This document shows positions 56,685-64,000 of a DNA stretch of 64,000 nucleotides, piece after piece (within the stretch, counting starts at the first letter, position 1; every line of letters starts with the position of its first letter). This DNA comes from Escallonia rubra. Lineage: Eukaryota > Streptophyta > Magnoliopsida > Escalloniales > Escalloniaceae. Location of the stretch: the NCBI GenBank assembly GCA_033065855.1, contig JAVXUO010001091.1:1-64000 (forward strand). Reading direction: 5' to 3'. Below the pieces are notes generated by a model, which worked only from the letters and a program-made list of their open reading frames with translations, searched no databases and was not told the origin of the DNA. The translations under genes and the position numbers were made by a program.

Positions 56685-59600
56685 GTTTCTTTGTTGGAAC
56701 TGTCGAGGTCTTGGTCAACCTCGCACAGTTCGTGCAGCAAAACATTTGATCAAGATCCACCGCCCACTCATCGTCTTCCTTCAAGAAACTTTCCATTCGG
56801 TTTCCACCGTTGATCTCCGTCTCCGTTCCTCTGGCTTATCTTGTTCCGTTGGGCTTAACTCCCGGTCAAATAAAGGTGGCCTTTGGGTTGGATGGCCGCC
56901 TCAACTTGAGGGTGAAGTTCTTTTCTGCAACAAGCATCTCATACTAATCTCCTTCACTGATCATATTGCCTCATGTACGTTGGCGTGTATTTATGGTCAC
57001 CCAAACCTTTCCAAACGCCAGCGTACGTGGAATGATATCCTCCATATGCTTCTCCCTATATAAGGACCGCTCCTTTTCCTCGGAGATTTCAATCAAGTCT
57101 TATCCTCTAACGAAAAAATAGGCCGTAATTAGTTAAGGATTCCGGGCTATCATTATCTGTCTGATTTTATACATCAGCTCGGCCTCATTGAATCTGACTG
57201 GCAAGGACCCACTTTTACGTGGCACAATGGACGCCAACATGACGATTGTACCTATGAGAAACTGGACCGTTGTTACTTTAACTCTGCCTGGATCCTCACC
57301 TACCATTCAACTATCACCACCAACCTGGGGATTCAAGGATCTGACCATGCACCCTTACTTGTTGACTCAGCTCCTTTTGTCAGGCCTCGGGGGAGAGGCC
57401 GAAGATTTGAAGCATTCTGGTTAAAACATAAGGACAACATACATATTATCTGCCAGTTTTGGGGAATACTTATCAGCGGTTCTCCTCTCTATCACATTAT
57501 TTCTTGGGACCCGATTATTTTGGGGAAACTTTCTGAATGGTATACTGAGCATCATGGAAAATTAGAACAACAAATCTCTTCTACCAGAGACCTTCTTTTT
57601 AGATGTCAAACACAACTCTCGAATGAAGAGGCATGTAAGGTGGATATTCTACTTCGTCAACATCTCAACTGGTTTCTCGACTGCGAAGAAATTTATTGGG
57701 CACATCGTTCTAGGGAAAAATGGCTAACCTCAGGAGATCGAAACACTAAAATTTTTCATGCATCTACCACCACATGTAGACCCACAAACCTTTTTCGCCA
57801 TGTGAAAGATCCTCATGGTGATTTATGCTCTTCTGCGGCGGAACTACAAACTGTTTTCACCTTCATTTTTCTACCATCCTCAGCCCGACCTCCACTCATG
57901 AGGACCTCAGTTCACCCACACTCCCACTTTTCCCTTCGATTAAGGCCATATCCACAACTCTGACTTCTCAACAACAACTTCAATTACACCAACGGTTTAC
58001 AACACAAGAAGTTAAAACTGTCGTGTTCCACTTAGCCCTCCTCAAAGCACCTTGTTCGGATTGTATTATCCCTCTTCTATACCAACAATGCTGGGACAAT
58101 CCATCACAACAACGGTTCTTTCCTTCTTGTATTCGGGACATATTCTTACACAAATCAACAAAACTTATATCACTATCATCCCAAAAGCCAAACAACCTTC
58201 ACAACCGAGTGATTTTCACCCCATCAGTCTTTGCAACACAATTTACAAAGTCATCGCCAAAACCATTAGTAATAGGTTACAGTTAGTCCTCCCACATCTT
58301 ATCTCACCTTACCAAAATAAATTTACCAAAGGTCGCCATATTGCTGATAATATCTTACTTGTGCAAGAAATCACAAACAAAATAAGAAGAATGAAATTCG
58401 GGAAAAAGGCATATGGCATGCTGAAAATGGATATGAGCAAGGCATATGACCGCCTACGATGGGACTTCATTGAGGCTGTCCTCCACTACTTCGGGTTTCC
58501 CCCATTTCTGATACACCTCATCATGCAGTGTATTTCCACTATTACATATTCCATTCTGGTCGTAGGATCACCTTCGGCCTGGTTCCACCCGTCAAGAGGG
58601 CTGCGACAAGGCGACCCATTATCACCGACTTTATTTGTTCTGTGCACTGAAGCACTCTCGCAATATCTCATCAAGGCCCAAGAATTTGGGGGCATCTGTG
58701 GTGTACAAATAACACCTCGTTCAACACCAATCAATCGTTTATTATTTTTCGACGATTCAATGCTATTTTTTCTTCTTAACCCATTATGCGGTGAACTACT
58801 ATAAATTCTCTTTGAACAATATTTACGGGATTCAGGACAACAACTTAATTTGTAGAAATCTTCTCTGGTTGTAAGCCCAAATTGTCCCTTCCCATTATCC
58901 ACATATTTCTCCACGATTCTAGGCATCCCTACTGGTCAAAAGTTTGGGAAATACTTGGGTACTACCTTAGATATTGTAACCCATATGAAGGACTTCTTAA
59001 CTTTTCTTGTCATTTGACAACGCTGTGCCAGTTGGATAGGTCTTCTTCTAAATAAAGCTACCGAGCAATTCTCATCAAATCCATGCTTTCCTCTTTACTC
59101 ACTTATCATATGCAAGTTTCTCTCTTTCCGACATATATATGCAACCATATTGATTCTATTCTGAGTAATTTCTGGTGGAAAGGGGATCACTAAGGTCGTG
59201 GCATTCATTGGGTCAATTGGCACACTCTTTGTGGCCACCAAACCATAGGCGGATTGGGTTTGTGGCACACGCATCTCTTCAATCTGGCACTCCTAGCCAA
59301 AACTAGCTGGCGCATATTACAAACACCCTCATCCCTCTGTTTTCCACCACTCTACGACTCAAATACTGCAAACACCAACCTTTCCTCTGAACTCCCCTCA
59401 AAGCTACTGTCTCTTGGGGTTGGAAGAGTATCCTAACTGGGCGAGATACTTTATTAACTGGGCTACGTTGGCAAGTCGGCAATGGTGCACAGATAAATCT
59501 CTGGACTGACCACTGGCTTTCTTGGAGTTCTTTTTGAAGAACTCCAAGGGTTTTATGTACCCACCTTCAATACAGTTCATGATCTCATCATATCAGGCTC

Positions 59601-60804
59601 TTGGGATGCCCACAAGATCACCAATATTTTTCCCACAATAATTGTTGACCATATCTTTAAAATACATATCTCCACTTTGGGGTATCTAGACGCACTCATT
59701 TGGGCTCCCCACCATTCAGGTAACTTCAATGTTCCACATATTTCTGGCTCCATGATCTCACATCCCAGAACAGACTTGCACATTTGAACCTTAATCAGCC
59801 TGGCAGGGACATCCCATCCTATGTTTGGAAAATCATGTGGACTTTTTCTCTACCACCAAAACTCGTCTCCCTATCAAAGCCGCATTATTCTTCAAACGTA
59901 TCATTCCCACTGCTACCTGTACATTCTGTAATCAACACCGGGAAATTGCATCACATATGTTTTACTCATGTCTTACCACCCGAGTAATCTGGTTTGGTAG
60001 TGCGTTAGGTTTATTACCGAGCACCCCACAACCATCCTTCAAAGAATTGCTTATCGCTTGGATTATCGGGACCCATCTCCTACCTCAAGGCTGAACTGTT
60101 TGCCAACTTATATTTTTTACAACTTTACGGTGTATTTGGATACACCGCAATGAGTGTATATTTCAACAACAAATTTTTCATCATCCCCGAGTCCTTCGCA
60201 ATATCCAGTATCTCATAAGAATTTATTCGACCTTACTCCAGTCTCGAATAAAATCACAGCCTCACTCCACCAATCTCTCCATTCAAACTTTTCATACTAT
60301 TCATTCTTCCCACCCCACGAAACTTCCATTTTACGTAGCATTACACCATACCCCTAGAACAGACATATGCATATGTTCTCCTCCTACACGACTTTATCTC
60401 AGTATTATCTACAAGTTGGCTCAAAAGAAGACTAGCCTTGGCCTTATTGTTGCCTCCCACACTAATGACAGAATTGGTTATCTCGTTCGCAATTTCCAAG
60501 CCCACCCCATCCAGGAAGCACAAGCAAAATCTATCTTACATGTCTGTTAATGGGCGCAACGTAGTCAATTTTTACATTTATGAATAATGACTAATGCTTC
60601 TCTCATGTTATCACAGATGGTGGACGCGGATGAACTATGGCCTATGATGATGCCTGTAGTGTATGATATCTGTAATATTGGTGCATCTTTCCACTTTTGT
60701 GTACTCTGTAGTGATGACTCCCTTCAGCTAAAGGAAGCTACTTCCTTTGCTCAGCTGGCTTGTGACTCAGCCAACGTCTGGAACCATGCGTGGAGCTCCA
60801 ATTA
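56685..60804 (+). pseudogene. L1-B ORF2: endonuclease, reverse transcriptase, zf-RVT, RNase H-like
   Basis: The endonuclease begins FLCWNCRGLGQPRTVRAAKH (about 56688) with LQET, GDFNQVLSSNEKIG and GSDHAPLLVD, so the catalytic N, E, D, N and SDH residues are all still present. The RT (about 58020-58790) has PISLCNTIYKVIAKTI, KMDMSKAYDRLRWDFIEAVL, GLRQGDPLSPTLFVLCTEAL and FFDDSMLFF, where FADD is usual. The zf-RVT zone is near 59840-59990 (CTFCNQHREIASHMFYSC). An RNase H-like tail runs to about 60800 (VASHTNDRIGYLVRNFQ, then EATSFAQLACDSANVWNH). Stops or frame changes occur at about 57061, 57131, 57423, 57870, 58060, 58803 and within the zf-RVT to RNase H part. Confidence 0.9.
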
Positions 60805-61057
60805 ATATCCAAAAATTTATGCATCATTTTGTACAGGCATCGTCTGCTTTCTATATATCTCCCTATATAGCCATACAACATATGGAGCTTTTGACACTCC
60901 TCCCTGCTTCACCAGTGAGCTGTTCTAGTTTATATGTAGTATTATGCTCCATGTATCTTGCCTATGTAGTGATGTCATGTCCTTTTGATGTAAATATGTG
61001 TTACTTATTTCCATATTAATGCAGTTCTCTTTAATTAAAAAAAAAAGGTTATAACTA

Positions 61058-61517
61058 CTACATTTAATTGTTGCCTAGTTAAGTGAGTGTTGGTATGTGC
61101 CTTAGATCTCTTAAATTTATTTGGTTCTTGGTTTCAAAGATGCAATATTTAAAATCTCACTTTCTTCTATTTTACAAGATTTGCTATACATTTACCAATC
61201 ACAAACTCATTTCCATCAGATATTTTACTTTAGACGATACTCTTTAGATTACAAAATTTGAACTTTTGTTAATATCACTTATTTGTAATTCAAACTCTTC
61301 TTGGTTTCACTTCTTAGACTGATATATGTTTCGTTGAAATATATTATAAAAAATTGGATAGCTCCAATATGTACACTTCACATTATATATGCGTCAAATT
61401 GTCCTAGAATACTTTCTTTACTTTTGTTACTACAATCCCATACTTGTAATGTTTGATGAGAATTAAATATTGTAGAAGATATTTGGAAATGATTATAATG
61501 GCATTGTACCTTGAATG
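61058..61517. other. AT-rich intergenic DNA
   Basis: Nothing recognisable on either strand. Confidence 0.5.
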
Positions 61518-62462
61518 CAGGGGCGGAACTACGTGGTAACAAAGGAGTGCTGAAGCACCCCCTGAAGTTTTGAATTTTTTTTTACAGGAATTTCACCGAG
61601 ACCGTGTTCCTCGAGACCCCACACCAGTCGGCAGTCACCCCCCCTCTCTCTCTCTCTCCCTCTCTCTCTCTCCCCGTGACCGCAAGTGAAGACTGAGCTC
61701 AGGCTGTGACCGTTGACGGCTTAACAACGACCACCGACTCACCGCGACAACCTGTCGAGTGAAGAAGATGACATGTCGACCTCATTGAGCAGTGAACACC
61801 GGCCACCGACTCACCGCGCTGACCAGATTTGGAACTCCTCGACGAGGCATCGACCGTGACTCACTCCGACGATTGGAACTCTGGCCAAATCTGGAATTCT
61901 GACCAGATTGGAACTGCCGAACTGACACCGACCGACGACAATTGACTTTCTTGTTCGATCTACTTTCTTCATAGACCCATTCTAAATCAGCAGGATTGCT
62001 AGATCCAGCTTCGATTGTTGGACCAAGATAGACGAGGGCCACGATCACGTAGAGGCAGAAAATAGATTCCATTGGTCGAGTATCACTCGATAAATAGGAT
62101 CGGTACAAGGCTCTTGGGCATTCATCTTCTCATTTAAGCTGAAGAGATGGGGTTGCCCCATCCCTAGGCTGGTTTAGGATCAGCTGAGCGTGTAGAGAAG
62201 ACGAGATTTGTGACTGTGATCTGTGAGGTAATATGTTAATTCTAGTTTAATATGTTAATTTTAGTTTAATTTCACTGATTTTATAGAGGTTTAGAATATA
62301 TGTTTGGTTAATTTAATTTTAGTTTGATTTCAGTGATTATATAGAGATTTAAAAAAATCTCTATATAATATTATTTTAATATTAAAATACTATAAATTGT
62401 TTTTGGTGAATTCGATATAATTTTTGCACCCCCTGAAAAAAAAAATTATGGTTCCGCCCCTG
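61518..62462. mobile_element. 945-bp hAT-like MITE
   Basis: The left end CAGGGGCGGAACTAC and right end GGTTCCGCCCCTG are near-perfect inverted termini. Flanks are CTTGAATG and CTTGGATG, an 8-bp TSD with one mismatch. Inner text GCACCCCCTGAA occurs near both ends (61554 and 62427). There is no transposase. The interior holds a CT microsatellite (61638-61672) and repeated GACCGTGAC/CACCGACTCACCGCG text (61670-61820). Confidence 0.92.
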
Positions 62463-62470
62463 CTTGGATG

Positions 62471-64000
62471 ACAAGGTATAACATGGAACAATCAGGGTTT
62501 TCTTTGATAGTAATTTGATGTGACAAAAGAAACAATTAATGACAAATGTTGGTAGCAATTACTATTAGCAGTTCGCATTTGAGAGTAAGACCATATTTTC
62601 TTCAATGAATTTTCCATGCTTCGAGTCTTTGATTAGCATTTTGTAATTAATTTACTTATTATGATTTAATTAAAATAATCATACTAAAAAATTTGCAGGT
62701 AAATATTACACGTACCCGTATGGTCCGGGTAAATGCGGGTTGGGCATTGTTATACCAGCGAGTTAGTTTTACTCGGGGTTTTAACTTTTAATCTCTTTCA
62801 TGGTCAACAACAACTCCAAGCCTTCAGATAGTATCCTCGGTCGCCCTACTAGATAGCCCAACGCCTTCTGCTAGTGTCCACCATTTCTTTTAGGTATGTG
62901 ATTGTGTCTATTTTTAAATGTTGTGAGTTTGTGTCTGTGCGTGGGCCCATTTGTTACTCTGTTGTCATTCTAATGTGTGTGTGCGCGCATGTCTGTGTGT
63001 GTGCACGTCTCTTGGGTGGGTGGGTGCGCTTACTCTATGTGTGTGCATGTAGGCTCTGCGTGTGAGTGCGTCATTATGTGGGTTGTGTGACTGTGTATGG
63101 GTGCCTTTGTGTTGTGTTCGCGCATGCATGCTTAAGTTATCGTGTTGTGCATGTGCATCTGTTACTCAGTGTGTTGTCTATTTATTGTACTGGTGTGCAT
63201 CTGTGTGTGCGTTTGCGTCTGTTGTGTGGCTGTGTTTTTATTCTATGTATTTGTGTGTGTATTCAGAGGGTGTGACTGTGTCATTTTGTCAGTTGTGTAA
63301 CTTGTGAGTGTGATCGTGTATATTGTTCATTCTGTGTTTTGTACTGTTATTTTCTTGTGTGGCTTAGGCTGGGGTTATCTGTGGGTATACCCGGCCCAAG
63401 GTGAATTTTGGGGCATGGGTCTAAGAAAATGCTATTATAAAATTCAAGGTAATTTTTACATGTACCCACGATGGTTTACCCGCAAGTACCTGTTTGCTAG
63501 GTCTAAATTGCTTCAACATAGATGCATTTCATGCAACAATGCGATCAGTTATCCATTGCTCTTACATTTGCTTCTTAAGCGCCTTCCAAACTTTTCGGAG
63601 CAGAAAAAGGAGAATTGAACCAATTTTTCTGCCTTATATACTCGTGGATACTTGAACCATGTCCGCCGCAACATTGTTGACTAGTTGCTCGCAAATGGAT
63701 TGCAAACTAAGTTTGTTTTTTGGCTTTTGATGTAATCATGAGAATTGCATTAATGGTAAGAGTTTTCGATCATGACAAAACTACAACCCAATTAAAGGCG
63801 ACATATATTACTATTACAAATCCAAACTAAAACCCATTACAAAATCAAAGCTCATTACAAACAAAAACAATCAGCAACTCTACCCAACTACAACTTAGAT
63901 TAACTTGCTGTGAAAGGCTAAAATTATGGTTAGATTTACAGGCTGCAGTTGTAAGAAATGTTGTTGACTAAATTGATTGGATGAAGATGGACAAGATGAG
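62471..64000. other. Intergenic DNA with TG-rich tract and a segment paralogous to 40.1 kb
   Basis: TG-rich simple sequence occupies 62920-63300; its Cys/Val-rich open frames are artefacts. A GTACCCGTATGGTCCGGG-type motif (62715) has a weaker relative at 63460. The stretch 63560-63695 resembles 40060-40200. No gene is supported up to the window edge. Confidence 0.55.
62920..63300. repeat. TG-rich low-complexity tract
   Basis: Irregular TGTGTG and GCGTGTG text on plus with no fixed period. Confidence 0.8.

Larger units (their letters stand above)
53401..61043 (+). mobile_element. L1-type LINE (L1-B), full-length, mutated
   Basis: A perfect 14-bp TSD AAAGGTTATAACTA flanks it at 53387-53400 and 61044-61057, the second copy directly after a poly(A) run. 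The 7.6-kb body carries ORF1 (DUF4283, CCHC), then ORF2 (endonuclease, reverse transcriptase, zf-RVT, RNase H-like). The gene set, length and long TSD indicate a complete insertion by target-primed reverse transcription. Several frameshifts and stops make it inactive. It belongs to a lineage distinct from L1-A, since ORF1 and the RT differ clearly and only this one carries an evident C-terminal RNase H-like region. Confidence 0.95.

Noticed and set aside
62874-63307. Cys/Val-rich open frames resembling small secreted proteins
   Set aside because: The DNA is TG-rich low-complexity sequence, which yields Cys and Val codons in all frames.

Overview
The window looks like plant nuclear DNA from a eudicot. 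Evidence: CACTA, MULE, hAT, L1 and long-LTR elements of plant type; a TTTAGGG array (the plant telomere heptamer); and a TIR-type resistance-gene exon, a class typical of eudicots and largely absent from grasses. The species cannot be named from the sequence. It is a repeat-dominated, probably pericentromeric or otherwise gene-poor stretch. Most of it is nested transposons, and many insertions can be delimited by target-site duplications (TSDs) and by empty sites in repeated copies nearby.

Layout. (1) 259-10599: a 10.3-kb CACTA element (CACTA-1, TSD AAT). Its TNP2-type transposase is an in-frame four-exon gene on the minus strand, while its accessory Transposase_24-type gene is frameshifted. 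The other half is repeat arrays: a long foldback, a ~160-bp satellite, a 21-bp G-box array and a TTTAGGG block. (2) 10600-27788: a roughly 5-kb tandem segmental duplication (units A and B) built from ~283-bp repeats and a ~2-kb body with a Helitron-like 3' end. It carries a Pack-MULE (12907-14399), a ~3.6-kb solo LTR (17855-22848) with a nested Copia-like insertion (19390-20797), and a second, deleted CACTA (23654-27035, opposite orientation). (3) 27789-38718: an L1 LINE inserted in the third repeat copy, itself split by a composite of long LTR sequences (28640-34272) that contains a 1.86-kb solo LTR (31369-33232).

(4) 38724-45825: the only region with ordinary gene content. It holds a decayed CBM22 tandem (GH10 xylanase-type) gene and a short TIR-domain gene on the minus strand; a hAT element sits 166 bp upstream of the TIR start codon. 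(5) 45957-49497: a TIR transposon carrying exons of an ALDH3-type aldehyde dehydrogenase embedded between pieces of a pentatricopeptide-repeat gene. (6) 49498-53400: AT-rich DNA with degenerate tandem repeats, hairpins and a foldback element. (7) 53401-61043: a second, nearly full-length but mutated L1 LINE with a 14-bp TSD. (8) 61058-64000: AT-rich DNA, a 945-bp hAT-like element and a TG-rich tract.

Only two loci look potentially protein-coding today: the CACTA-1 transposase and the TIR gene. The main biological interest is the nested insertion record, the gene fragments captured by two DNA transposons, and the structured non-coding half of CACTA-1. No tRNA, rRNA or CRISPR was seen.
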